Positions 10,234-18,448 of a stretch of 64,000 nt of DNA are shown one piece after another. The notes beneath the pieces were generated by a model. The model was not told where the DNA came from and made no database searches. It worked only from the letters and a program-made list of their open reading frames with translations. A program made the translations under genes and the position numbers. Numbering within the stretch: the stretch's first letter is position 1; each line of letters starts with the position of its first letter. The DNA comes from SG8-30 sp963695085. Its GTDB lineage: Bacteria; Pseudomonadota; Gammaproteobacteria; Steroidobacterales; Steroidobacteraceae. Location of the stretch: positions 62,001 to 126,000 of the forward strand of contig CAVOFV010000003.1 in the NCBI GenBank assembly GCA_963695085.1. The letters are read 5' to 3'.

Positions 10234-12348
10234 ATGGGCGAGCACAGGTACTTTGCGTTCATCAGCTACAGCCACGCCGACGAGCGCTGGAGCCGCTGGC
10301 TGCACCGCGCACTCGAGACCTACCGGGTGCCGAAGCGGTTGGTGGGACGCGCGACCGCACACGGCCCCATCCCCGCCCGCCTGACGCCGGTGTTTCGTGA
10401 CCGCGATGAACTGGCGGGCGCGGCAGACCTGGGCAGCAAGGTGACGGCGGCGCTCGAAGCCTCACGCTACCTCATCGTCATCTGTTCGCCTGCCGCGGCA
10501 CGGTCCAGGTGGGTGGACGAGGAAGTGCGTGTCTTCAAGCGCCTGGGCCGGGCCGACCGCATCCTGACCCTGATCATCGACGGCGAACCGAATGCCAGCA
10601 GCAAGCCGGGCGAAGAACATCAGGAGTGTTTCGTCGAGTCGCTGCGTTTCCATGTCGATGCCGACGGCAGCCTCTCCGAACGGCCCGCCGAACCCATCGC
10701 GGCGGATGCCCGCCCAGGCAAGGACGGCAAGACCAATGCCAAGCTGAAGCTGATCGCGGGCCTGCTGGGAACCGGCTTCGACCAGATCAAGCAGCGCGAC
10801 AGCCGCAGGCAGCAGAAGCGCCTGCTGGTCATCACCGGGGCGGCGGTGGTCGGCATGCTGATCACCGGCGTGCTGGCTGTCACCGCCTGGATCGCCCGCC
10901 AGGATGCCGAGCGCAACCGTGACCGGGCCGAAGACCTCATCGGCTTCATGCTCGGCGACCTTCGCCAGCAGCTGGAGCCTATCGGCAAGCTCGACGTGCT
11001 GAAGGACGTGGGCGACAAGGCCATGGAGTATTTCTCTACGCTGCAGGACCGCGACATCACGAACGAGTCCCTGCTGCGCCGGGCGGAAGCGCTGCGACAG
11101 ATCGGCGACGTGCGGCTGTCGCTGGGCGACTTCGGGCCCGCGTTATCGGCCTTCCAGGAATCACTGGCGCTGAGCCAGGAACTCAGCAGGCGTTTTCCGT
11201 ACAACCAGGACTGGCTGTTCGCGCTGGGCAACGCCTGGTTCTGGATCGGCAACGTGCATTGGCAGCAGGGCGACCTGGAAGCCGCCGTCGCGCCGATGAC
11301 CCTGTATCTCAATGCGGCTGAACGACTGGTGCAACTGGATCCGGGCAACCCGAAATGGCAGCTGGAACAGAGCTATGCGCTCGGCAACCTCGGCGGCCTG
11401 GCGTTCGCCCGCGGCGACAGCGAGGAGGCGATCCGGCGCTACGAAGCCGCGGTGAGTGCGGTCGAAAGGCTGCTCGAAGGCGCGCCTGCCGACGTCGAGC
11501 TGCTGCGCACCCGGATCGAGGACTACTCCTGGCTGGCATCCATTCGCGAAGGCCGTGGCGAGCTGCACCTCGCGCGTGACTTGCACGCCAGGACGCTGCA
11601 GCTGACGCGCGACCTGCTGACCCTGCGGCCCGACGACCGGCGCCTGTGGGAGGAAGAGGTCCTGCGGCGAAAGTTGTACGGCAACGCGCTGTTGCTGATC
11701 GGTGAACTGGATGAAGCGAGGACGGTCACGAGCGATGCGGTGGCCCGCATGCGTTCGCTGGTCGAACTCGATCCCTCCAACGCCATGTGGCAGCGGCAAC
11801 TGGCCAGCGTCATGGAGCACGAGGCGCGGGTGCTGCGGTCGAGCGGGCGCTGCGATGCGGCACTGCCGGTCGCAGAGGCGGGGCTCAGGATCAGCGCTGC
11901 CCTGGAAGCGAGGGCCGCCGAGATGGATGTCGGGCAGCGCACGCAGCTGGCGTTGCTGAACGAAAAAGCGGCCTGCCTGCTGGAATCCGGGCGGGCGCGG
12001 GAATCGCGCGAGTTGCTCGAAGAGCTGCTGGCGCAGGCGGCGGCTCCGGATCAACAGCGGGTCGATTTCGTTTCGCGCGCCAGCGCGCTCGCGACGAGCC
12101 GCTATCTCGCGGGGCGTGCCCGGGCGCTGGGCGGGCAGCGCGACCTGGCCCGCCAGCAATGGGAGCTGGGGCTGGCCCTGTTGGAGCCGCCCCGTTCCGA
12201 CCCGGACTATCGGGCCGTCCAGGTCCTGTTGCTGCTCGCGCTGGGCCGCAGCCAGGAAGCGCAGGAGATTCACGCCCGGCTGTCGGCCCAGGGCTATGCG
12301 GAGCCGGCCTTCATGCAGCAGGCAAAGACCGCCAGCGCTGCGCGCTGA
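10234..12348 (+). CDS. TIR domain - transmembrane - TPR protein
   Basis: A 704-residue protein. Residues 1-145 form a TIR-like (TIR_2) domain: FAFISYSHADERW opens it, and SRWVDEEV (W93, E96/E97) matches the position of the catalytic glutamate in TIR NADases such as SARM1 (pattern WVxxE). A single transmembrane helix spans about residues 197-220, so the TIR domain should be cytoplasmic and the remainder on the other side of the membrane. Residues from ~260 onward are repeated helical pairs of TPR type (e.g. GDFGPALSAFQESLAL, GDSEEAIRRYEAAVSA). Known TIR domains in bacteria cleave NAD+ or make NAD-derived signals; activity here is inferred. It lies near a second TIR-TPR gene and a SLOG-like membrane protein gene. 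The ribosome site before ATG 10234 is weak. Confidence 0.87.
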   Translation: MGEHRYFAFISYSHADERWSRWLHRALETYRVPKRLVGRATAHGPIPARLTPVFRDRDELAGAADLGSKVTAALEASRYLIVICSPAAARSRWVDEEVRVFKRLGRADRILTLIIDGEPNASSKPGEEHQECFVESLRFHVDADGSLSERPAEPIAADARPGKDGKTNAKLKLIAGLLGTGFDQIKQRDSRRQQKRLLVITGAAVVGMLITGVLAVTAWIARQDAERNRDRAEDLIGFMLGDLRQQLEPIGKLDVLKDVGDKAMEYFSTLQDRDITNESLLRRAEALRQIGDVRLSLGDFGPALSAFQESLALSQELSRRFPYNQDWLFALGNAWFWIGNVHWQQGDLEAAVAPMTLYLNAAERLVQLDPGNPKWQLEQSYALGNLGGLAFARGDSEEAIRRYEAAVSAVERLLEGAPADVELLRTRIEDYSWLASIREGRGELHLARDLHARTLQLTRDLLTLRPDDRRLWEEEVLRRKLYGNALLLIGELDEARTVTSDAVARMRSLVELDPSNAMWQRQLASVMEHEARVLRSSGRCDAALPVAEAGLRISAALEARAAEMDVGQRTQLALLNEKAACLLESGRARESRELLEELLAQAAAPDQQRVDFVSRASALATSRYLAGRARALGGQRDLARQQWELGLALLEPPRSDPDYRAVQVLLLLALGRSQEAQEIHARLSAQGYAEPAFMQQAKTASAAR

Positions 12349-12405
12349 GTCTCGCGCTGCTGAACGAATCAGGTCTTGCGTCGAGCCGGTCGGCTGCGCG
12401 CGCCG

Positions 12406-12735
12406 TTACGGATTGTTTCTGATCGTCGGGTCGAAACGACCCTCACGACCCTGCGGGTCCGTATACAGCAGTGTATACGAGTAGTTGCCGAGGTCGGCCA
12501 CCGTGTCGCTGACGCTCATGACCGAGCGGCCGGCGTTGTTGGTGCTGATGACCGGTGTGCCGAAATCGCCGGTCGGCGCCCGCGTTCCGTCGATCTCGAC
12601 GCCGGTGAACGTGTAGCCGGCGTTGGCAAGCGTCCAGGTGACGCCGTCCTGTCTCGCCCGGCTCACCGGAATCGGATCCGGATTGCATTGCATGCCGTTG
12701 TTGTTCTCCGTCACCGTGCAGGTTGCGTAGCCCAT
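12406..12735 (-). CDS. DP-EP family protein (small, function unknown)
   Basis: A 109-residue protein. The internal pattern TCTVTENNNGMQCNPDP, WTLANAGYTFTGVEI, GTPVIS, TVADLGNYSYTLLY and the ending RFDPTIRN resemble the small DP-EP family as I recall it; the family has no firmly established function, and the strands suggest a single beta-sandwich domain. ATG 12735 is chosen over an upstream in-frame start because a strong ribosome site (GAGGGGGA) lies just upstream. No signal peptide is visible, so it is probably cytoplasmic. It is convergent with the TIR gene upstream and divergent from the second TIR gene, hence placed between the two. Confidence 0.72.
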   Translation of the reverse strand: MGYATCTVTENNNGMQCNPDPIPVSRARQDGVTWTLANAGYTFTGVEIDGTRAPTGDFGTPVISTNNAGRSVMSVSDTVADLGNYSYTLLYTDPQGREGRFDPTIRNNP

Positions 12736-13063
12736 ATGAATCCCCCTCTTGATCCGGTTGTCAGGAAGAAAACCGGTCGGGTTGATATACGCGACATCGG
12801 CCTCGATTTCCACCGCGCGGCCCGAAGCAAGCGCCCAACGCGCTTCTTGCTGTGCACGACAAGCTCCGGCCGTCACGGCGGGTCAAGCACCGACCGACGG
12901 CTCCGTCACGGTCGCGGCACGGCCTTGACCGGCCGGCCGTACGGGGCCTGGCCGTCGCAACCCGCGTCGATGACGACCATCGGCCCGGTGACCGGCGATA
13001 GATATGGCGCGTGCCGTCGGAGTGGCTTAACGTAGCCGCACAACTACAACAACGCGGGGCACG
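12736..13063. other. Intergenic region between divergent DP-EP and second TIR genes
   Basis: About 330 bases without a supported gene. It must hold the promoters of both flanking genes, but no clear -35/-10 pair was recognised. A short inverted repeat (AAGCGC at 12829-12834 and GCGCTT at 12840-12845) is visible. A minus-strand open frame continues from the DP-EP gene to 12876, but it lacks a ribosome site. Confidence 0.5.
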
Positions 13064-15190
13064 ATGTCGATGTCGATCGACGTCTTCGTAAGCTATGCAA
13101 GCCAGGACCGGGATCGAGTGCGACCGCTCGTGGACGCACTCAAGGCCCAGGGATGGTCCGTGTGGTGGGATCGCGAGATCGTGCCCGGCTCGAGCTTCGA
13201 AGCGCGAATCGAAGACGCCATAGGCCAGGCGCGTTGCGTCGTCGTTGTCTGGACCGCGACCGCGCTGACCTCCGACTGGGTGCACGCCGAGGCGCTCGAG
13301 GGACTCGAACGCCGCGTCCTCGTGCCATTGATGCTCGAGCCTGTCCGGTTGCCCCTGGCGTTTCGGCACAAGGACACGGCGCAGCTTTTCGGCTGGGACG
13401 GCGAGCGCGATCACCCCGAGTACCGACGCCTGGTCACGGGAATCGAAGGAGTCCTGGCGGGCCGGGTGATTGACCCGGGCGACGCCGCCAGGCCGTCCGC
13501 TGCCGGCGCCCGGGCGTCCTGGTGGCGGCCGCGCGTCGTTGCGGCCTTGGTCGCGCTCGCGCTGCTGGCTATCGCTGCCGCGTGGTGGACCTGGACGACC
13601 CGGCAGGATCGGCCGGCGGACGTGCCGGCCAATTCCCTGGCGGTATTGCGTTTCGTCAACCTGGGTTCGCCGACCGACGATTACCGCAGCGTGGGCCTGT
13701 CACTCGAGCTGCTCAACCTGCTGACACGGATGCGGGAACTGCTCGTCGCTTCGCGGGTCTCGAGCTTCACGCTCGAGGGCGATGCTGCCGACATCAGGAA
13801 GCGGCTCGCTGTCCGTTACTTCATCGAAGGCAGCTATCGACAGAGCGGCGACGGGATTGCCGTGGAGGCGCAGCTCGTCGACACCGAGACCGGCTACCGG
13901 TTGTGGTCCGAGACCTTCGATGGCAGCACCGAGGCCATGTTCGAGGTGCCCATCGCGATTGCGCGGCGGGTGGTCACGTCGCTGAATGTCCAGTTGTCGG
14001 ACGAGTCCCTGCAGCAGCTGCAAACCGCACCCACCAAGAACCCCGGGGCGCTTGACCACTACCTGCAGGGCAACGAGTGGCTGCGGGCGCCCATCGACAC
14101 CTCCACTCTATCTTCGGCAGAGGCTTCATTCCTGGAGGCCGTCAGGCTTGATCCGGAATTTGCGATGCCCTACGGCGGCCTCTGCCGAGTGCACCTGATC
14201 CGCTACCAACGCGGTCACGACGTGCAGGAGTTCAGCGCGGCCGAGTCGTCGTGTCGGCGCACATTGTCCCTGAACGAGTTGCAGGCTGACCCCCACCAGG
14301 CGCTGGGCGACCTGTATCTCGCTTCCGGTCACCTCGACGATGCCGAATCCCAGTACCGAATGGCGGAACGGCTGTCATCGCGCAACGCCGAGGCAGTCAT
14401 CGGCCTCGCCGAAGTCGCCGACCGCCGCGGTCGTGTCGTCGATGCAGAGGGCGACTACCGTCGCGCGATTGCACTTGAGCCAAACTACTGGAAGACGTAC
14501 GCATCGCTGGGCCGCTTCCTGTTCGCGCAGGCCCGATTCGATGAAGCGGCCTCGGTGTACGAGCGGCTTACCGAGGTCGACCCCGCGCATCGCGATGCCT
14601 GGGGTGGTCTAGGCTCGGCACGCTACATGCAGGGGGATTTCGACGGTGCGTTGGCTGCGTGGCAGAAGGCGTTGTCCCTTGGACCCAGTGCGCTTGAATT
14701 CTCCAACGTCGGCACCGCCTACTTCTTCCTCGGCCGGATGGCGGCCTCCGCGCGCATGTACGAACGGGCCGTGAACCTGGAGCCCAAAGACCATCGCTAC
14801 TGGGGACATCTCGGCGACGCGCGCGAGTTGCTGGGCCAGCACGATTCGGCCAGGGCCGCGTACGAAATGGCGGCGGACCTCGCCCGCCAGAACCTCAGCG
14901 TCGACGCCGACGACGTCGAGACGCGCGTGCAACTGGCCGCCTACGACGCCCGGCTTGGCCGGGAGGACCTGGCCAGGCAGACGCTCGCCGAGTCGCTGGA
15001 CGAACCTGCCGGCGATCCGTATCTGTACTATGATGCCGCGGTCGCCTACACGCGCCTGCGCATGCAGGACGACGCGCTCGACGCGCTGGCGATCGCGACC
15101 GCAGGGGGATATCCGCGCCACCTCGTCGCAGCAGATCCGCAATTTGAATCGCTGCGCGCCCTGGAGCGGTTCTCCCTGATTACCCGGTGA
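13064..15190 (+). CDS. TIR domain - transmembrane - TolB-like - TPR protein
   Basis: A 708-residue protein. Residues 1-135 form a TIR domain: VFVSYASQDRDRVRPLVDAL, GWSVWWDREI, and SDWVHAEALEG, where E76 fits the catalytic glutamate position of NAD-cleaving TIR domains (WVHAE against WVHKE in SARM1). A transmembrane helix lies at about 157-177. Residues ~190-315 resemble the FlgO/TolB-like domain found with TPRs in CadC- and cyclase-type sensors (SLAVLRFVNL, YFIEGSYRQ, GYRLWSETFD). The rest is TPR repeats (e.g. RVVDAEGDYRRAIALEPNY, QGDFDGALAAWQKALSLGP). The layout suggests an envelope sensor that controls a cytoplasmic TIR. A lipoprotein gene follows after 25 bases, likely co-transcribed. Confidence 0.88.
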   Translation: MSMSIDVFVSYASQDRDRVRPLVDALKAQGWSVWWDREIVPGSSFEARIEDAIGQARCVVVVWTATALTSDWVHAEALEGLERRVLVPLMLEPVRLPLAFRHKDTAQLFGWDGERDHPEYRRLVTGIEGVLAGRVIDPGDAARPSAAGARASWWRPRVVAALVALALLAIAAAWWTWTTRQDRPADVPANSLAVLRFVNLGSPTDDYRSVGLSLELLNLLTRMRELLVASRVSSFTLEGDAADIRKRLAVRYFIEGSYRQSGDGIAVEAQLVDTETGYRLWSETFDGSTEAMFEVPIAIARRVVTSLNVQLSDESLQQLQTAPTKNPGALDHYLQGNEWLRAPIDTSTLSSAEASFLEAVRLDPEFAMPYGGLCRVHLIRYQRGHDVQEFSAAESSCRRTLSLNELQADPHQALGDLYLASGHLDDAESQYRMAERLSSRNAEAVIGLAEVADRRGRVVDAEGDYRRAIALEPNYWKTYASLGRFLFAQARFDEAASVYERLTEVDPAHRDAWGGLGSARYMQGDFDGALAAWQKALSLGPSALEFSNVGTAYFFLGRMAASARMYERAVNLEPKDHRYWGHLGDARELLGQHDSARAAYEMAADLARQNLSVDADDVETRVQLAAYDARLGREDLARQTLAESLDEPAGDPYLYYDAAVAYTRLRMQDDALDALAIATAGGYPRHLVAADPQFESLRALERFSLITR

Positions 15191-15215
15191 CTCAAATCAA
15201 GGGGAGGCGAGAACC

Positions 15216-15728
15216 ATGTACACGGGAATCCCAATGATCGCGCTGCCGCGCATCATTCCCTTGCTGGCCCTGGCGCTGCTGGCCAGCGGCTGCGAGCAGA
15301 CGATGACTGCAACCGGTGCCGGCAACGTGGAGGAGATGCCGCTGCTGGTGCGATTCGCGCAGAACCCGCAAGGACAGTGGTGCCCGCAGGAAGTGATCCA
15401 GATGGTCGAAAGCTGCGGACCGCTTCCGACGACCGTCCTGCCCGGAAAGGACCTCGTCTGCCGCGGGAAGGACAAGACGATCAATTGGGTCGCGGTGAAC
15501 GGGGACTTGCCACCCTATTTCCGTGACCGGGCACTGCCCGAGTTCGAGATCAGGTTCAAAGTTCCGGACGATGACCCAACCAAAGGGAAGTTTGGCGGCA
15601 AGTGCAAGGACTCAAAGTCCGGTGTCCTCGAGTGCAAGATCGCCAAGAACGCCAAGGCCGATTACGAATACAAGTACGGCGTCCACACCAGCGATTGTGG
15701 TCTCGACCCGCGAATCTACGTTCACTGA
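15216..15728 (+). CDS. Cysteine-rich lipoprotein, function unknown
   Basis: A 170-residue protein with an N-terminal hydrophobic segment and lipobox LASGC (lipidated Cys26), so it should be a membrane-anchored periplasmic lipoprotein. The mature part holds six further cysteines (in QWCP, ESCG, LVCRG, GKCKD, LECK, SDCG), enough for three disulfides. No family was recognised. AGGGGAGG stands before ATG 15216; ATG 15234 is an alternative that keeps the lipobox. Position 25 bases after the second TIR gene suggests a functional link, for example as extracytoplasmic partner of its TPR domain; this is inference. Confidence 0.78.
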   Translation: MYTGIPMIALPRIIPLLALALLASGCEQTMTATGAGNVEEMPLLVRFAQNPQGQWCPQEVIQMVESCGPLPTTVLPGKDLVCRGKDKTINWVAVNGDLPPYFRDRALPEFEIRFKVPDDDPTKGKFGGKCKDSKSGVLECKIAKNAKADYEYKYGVHTSDCGLDPRIYVH

Positions 15729-15795
15729 GCGCTGCGGCAGCCGGGCATGATCCGGCGAAGACCGGAGCGGGCGGCCCGTGCGGACGCCGCCCCGG

Positions 15796-17616
15796 TTACC
15801 AGCGCATGCCGTCGATGCGCTTGTCGCGATGCGCCAGGATCCACTGCGCGTGCTCGGTCAGGCACGCATGGCCGAGCGTACTCAGGATGCCGAGTTTCTC
15901 CGGCGCCGAGCGCGCCGAGCGCAGTTCGTGGGCGGCGAAATCGAACAGCGATTCCATGTGGTGGAACTGGCGAATCAGCGAACGGTCCTCTTTCTCCGAG
16001 AGATAGACCTCGAAGATCCCCGTATACGCCGTCAGCAGGAACAGCGCCATGAGCATGAGGTCGCGCGTTTCGGCTTCCAGCAGTGGCGCCCGGCCCAGCA
16101 GCGGCAGCGTGACGTTGACCACGAGCACCGCGGCCAGGACCAGGCCGCCGATCAGCATCGCGTGGGCAATGCGTTCAGCGCCGGCGACGCGCCGTTCGAG
16201 CCGGACGGCGCGCTGCCGGTAGTACGCGAGCTGGCCTGAACCTTGCGCCGGGTCGGCGTCGCCGACCCAGGCCGCGAGCGCTTCCTCGAAGCCGTTCGGC
16301 AGGGTGGCCGGCGGGCACAGGGCGCAGCGCAGGGTCACGGCCCGCATCGCGGCCCGTATCCACTCGATCTGCGTGTCCTGCTTCTGCAGGAAGCTCTCGT
16401 GCGCGAAGGCGTCGTCGAAATGCGCACGCACGCCCGACAGTTCCCAGTAGAAGTCGACGCGCAGGCCTTCCGCGAGCGCGCGGTAATCGAGGTAACGGCG
16501 ATCCCAGCTGCGCCGCCGCGCCCAGAAAGCCAACAGCCAGCCGAGGCCGAAGACCGCCAGCACCGCCACGATGTTGACGAAGCCGTGCAGGCCGTCCGGC
16601 GTGTGCTTGAACGCGACCAGCAGGTAGGCCATCAGCGCCCACAGGCCGAAGCGGGCCGCCAGCGCGCGCGTGAAGCAGCGCCGGAAATGGACGGCGAGCC
16701 AGTCCGCGGGAATGAACAGGCGGTCGATGTACTGCATGGCATCGGGAATCGGACCCGCAATATCCGCCGCCAGCGGCCGGCCGAGTTCGGAGATCCGGGG
16801 GCCGTACTCGGCGACGTCGCGGTTGAATTCGGCGGTCTTCGCGAGCAGTGTCGCCAATCCGGACGGGAGCCCCTGTTCGAGGCGCCGCGGCGCCGTGTCC
16901 CCGGTCACGAAGCCGATGACCTGGATGCCGGCCGCGACGTCTCCCGCCGCAGGCGCAACCGTGAGGCGCGAGCAGCGGATCTCGTAGATCAGGTCATTGT
17001 CCGCGGCGAACAACCAGGTGTGTGGCGCGGCGCGGCGGTCGTCGTCCTCGACGGGTCCGATCCGGCCGCGCCGGCGCTCGATGGACCGGGCCGTGCCGGC
17101 GCGGTGGTCGGTGTCCTGGCCGTCCCAGACCGCGATCATGAGCGAGCTGTAGCGTGCGATCAGTTCCCCGGCACGCTCGAACTGCCGGTCGCGCGCCTCG
17201 TCCGGTTGCAGCGGACTGCCAGCGTCGTTGCCGGCGGCGGGCGCCATCTCGAGTTTCTGGGCGCCGGTCATCGTGCGGTCGAACACCGCGCGCGCCGCGT
17301 CGCTGGTCAGCTCCGCACGGCACTTGGCGGCGGAGAAAGGCAGCACAGCGGTAATCTCGATGCCGAGCCCGTGCGCCACGTCGGCCACCAGCAGGTCCGC
17401 GCCTTCGGCCTGCGCAGTCAGCAGCCTGATCCGCACGTCGGGCTGGGCCTGCTGCAGCGACCGCAGCAACTTCCCGATCGCCTCGCGAATGGCCGGCACC
17501 TCGCCCGGCACCAGGTCGCGGTGGCCCACGACGCCGACCAGCAGCGGAATGCCGCGGAAATCCGCGCGAATGCTCGAACCCTCGCCGTTGCTCAAGATCG
17601 TGCCCCCCGACCCCAT
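15796..17616 (-). CDS. SLOG-like domain protein with four transmembrane helices (SLATT-like)
   Basis: A 606-residue protein. Residues ~24-95 show a Rossmann-like nucleotide-binding pattern, LLVGVVGHRD, TAQAEGADLLVADVA and VLPF, with IARYSSLMIAVWDGQ near 153-167, all features of SLOG/LOG-DprA-like domains. Residues ~323-336 and 345-365 are hydrophobic helices followed by YRALAEGLRVDFYWELSG, reminiscent of SLATT (SMODS/SLOG-associated 2TM) proteins; two more helices lie at ~483-507 and 518-538. SLOG-SLATT proteins are predicted ligand-gated membrane effectors in bacterial conflict systems. It converges on the TIR-lipoprotein pair. Domain naming rests on motifs I recognise; a profile search was not possible. 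Confidence 0.72.
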   Translation of the reverse strand: MGSGGTILSNGEGSSIRADFRGIPLLVGVVGHRDLVPGEVPAIREAIGKLLRSLQQAQPDVRIRLLTAQAEGADLLVADVAHGLGIEITAVLPFSAAKCRAELTSDAARAVFDRTMTGAQKLEMAPAAGNDAGSPLQPDEARDRQFERAGELIARYSSLMIAVWDGQDTDHRAGTARSIERRRGRIGPVEDDDRRAAPHTWLFAADNDLIYEIRCSRLTVAPAAGDVAAGIQVIGFVTGDTAPRRLEQGLPSGLATLLAKTAEFNRDVAEYGPRISELGRPLAADIAGPIPDAMQYIDRLFIPADWLAVHFRRCFTRALAARFGLWALMAYLLVAFKHTPDGLHGFVNIVAVLAVFGLGWLLAFWARRRSWDRRYLDYRALAEGLRVDFYWELSGVRAHFDDAFAHESFLQKQDTQIEWIRAAMRAVTLRCALCPPATLPNGFEEALAAWVGDADPAQGSGQLAYYRQRAVRLERRVAGAERIAHAMLIGGLVLAAVLVVNVTLPLLGRAPLLEAETRDLMLMALFLLTAYTGIFEVYLSEKEDRSLIRQFHHMESLFDFAAHELRSARSAPEKLGILSTLGHACLTEHAQWILAHRDKRIDGMRW

Positions 17617-17770
17617 CGTTTGCGCCGGACCGCCGTCAGCCGCGCACTAGGATACCCGGTCCGGGCAAACTCGCGCTCGTCCCGTGGCTCGCTCGGCGAT
17701 CCGGAAACTGCATCGGCGCCGCGGTTCCGGCGTCCCATGGCCCGGCGGCGCGGACCGCCGCGGTGGGCTG

Positions 17771-18448
17771 CTACGCCTCTCTGCGCCCTCTTTGGCGGGT
17801 GACGTCCTTGCGACCGGCACCGGTGTCGTCTGGTGGCGCAAGTCCCAGGTAATTCAATAGCGGCTCGAGCGCGCGCTCCAGGACCTCCAGGTCGAGGTCG
17901 GGCTCGCGGACGGCCCGCACCGCGAGTCCTTCGATCAGGCACTGCAGGAGCACGGCGCGCCGGTGCGCGACGTCTTTCGACAGGCCCAGGCCGCCCCGGT
18001 CCCTGCTGCGGCCCAGCCAGCGCTCGAAGTCTTCACGCATCAGCGAATCGGACTCGAGGATTGCCTGCGCGATCTCCGGCTCGCGCGAAGCCCCCGCGCT
18101 CATTTCGAGGAACAGCGCAGCGTTCATCGCCGCGGGATCCGCCGCCTGCCACTGCCGCACCGTGCCCAGGATCCTCGCGAGGAACTGCCCGGAGGTGTAG
18201 AGCTGCTCGACCTTGGCGCGCTTGCCTTGCAGTTCCCGCTCGATGATCGCCTTGACGATGGCGTTCTTGTTCTCGAAATAGCGGTACATCAGGCCGGCGC
18301 TCATGCCCGCCGTCTCGGCGATGCTGGCGATGCTGGCCGCATGGAAGCCGCGCTCGATGAAGCACTTCTGCGCGGCATCCAGGATGCGCTCGCGCTGCGC
18401 CTCGGCCTGCGATGACGGTGGCCGTGCGCTCGTTGCATTACTGGTCAT
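17771..18448 (-). CDS. TetR/AcrR-family regulator of the RND efflux operon
   Basis: A 225-residue TetR regulator. The HTH is RERILDAAQKCFIERGF, SIASIAETAGMSAGLMYRYF and NKNAIVKAII (about residues 18-65); the C-terminal part is a helical effector-binding domain. ATG 18448 overlaps the end of the restored RND pump frame (ATGACCAGTAATG), so the gene is the last of the efflux operon and is translated by coupling. Its likely target is the palindrome at 22823-22838 in the operon promoter, giving negative autoregulation relieved by pump substrates. A longer open frame upstream is only the shifted pump sequence. Confidence 0.88.
   Translation of the reverse strand: MTSNATSARPPSSQAEAQRERILDAAQKCFIERGFHAASIASIAETAGMSAGLMYRYFENKNAIVKAIIERELQGKRAKVEQLYTSGQFLARILGTVRQWQAADPAAMNAALFLEMSAGASREPEIAQAILESDSLMREDFERWLGRSRDRGGLGLSKDVAHRRAVLLQCLIEGLAVRAVREPDLDLEVLERALEPLLNYLGLAPPDDTGAGRKDVTRQRGRREA

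Noticed and set aside
12736..12876. Upstream extension of the DP-EP-like gene
   Set aside because: The in-frame extension has no ribosome site, whereas ATG 12735 has a strong one and gives the expected length.
10234..17616. Classical Thoeris system
   Set aside because: No SIR2 or macro domain protein accompanies the TIR genes and the TIR proteins are membrane-tethered with TPRs, so the label does not fit.
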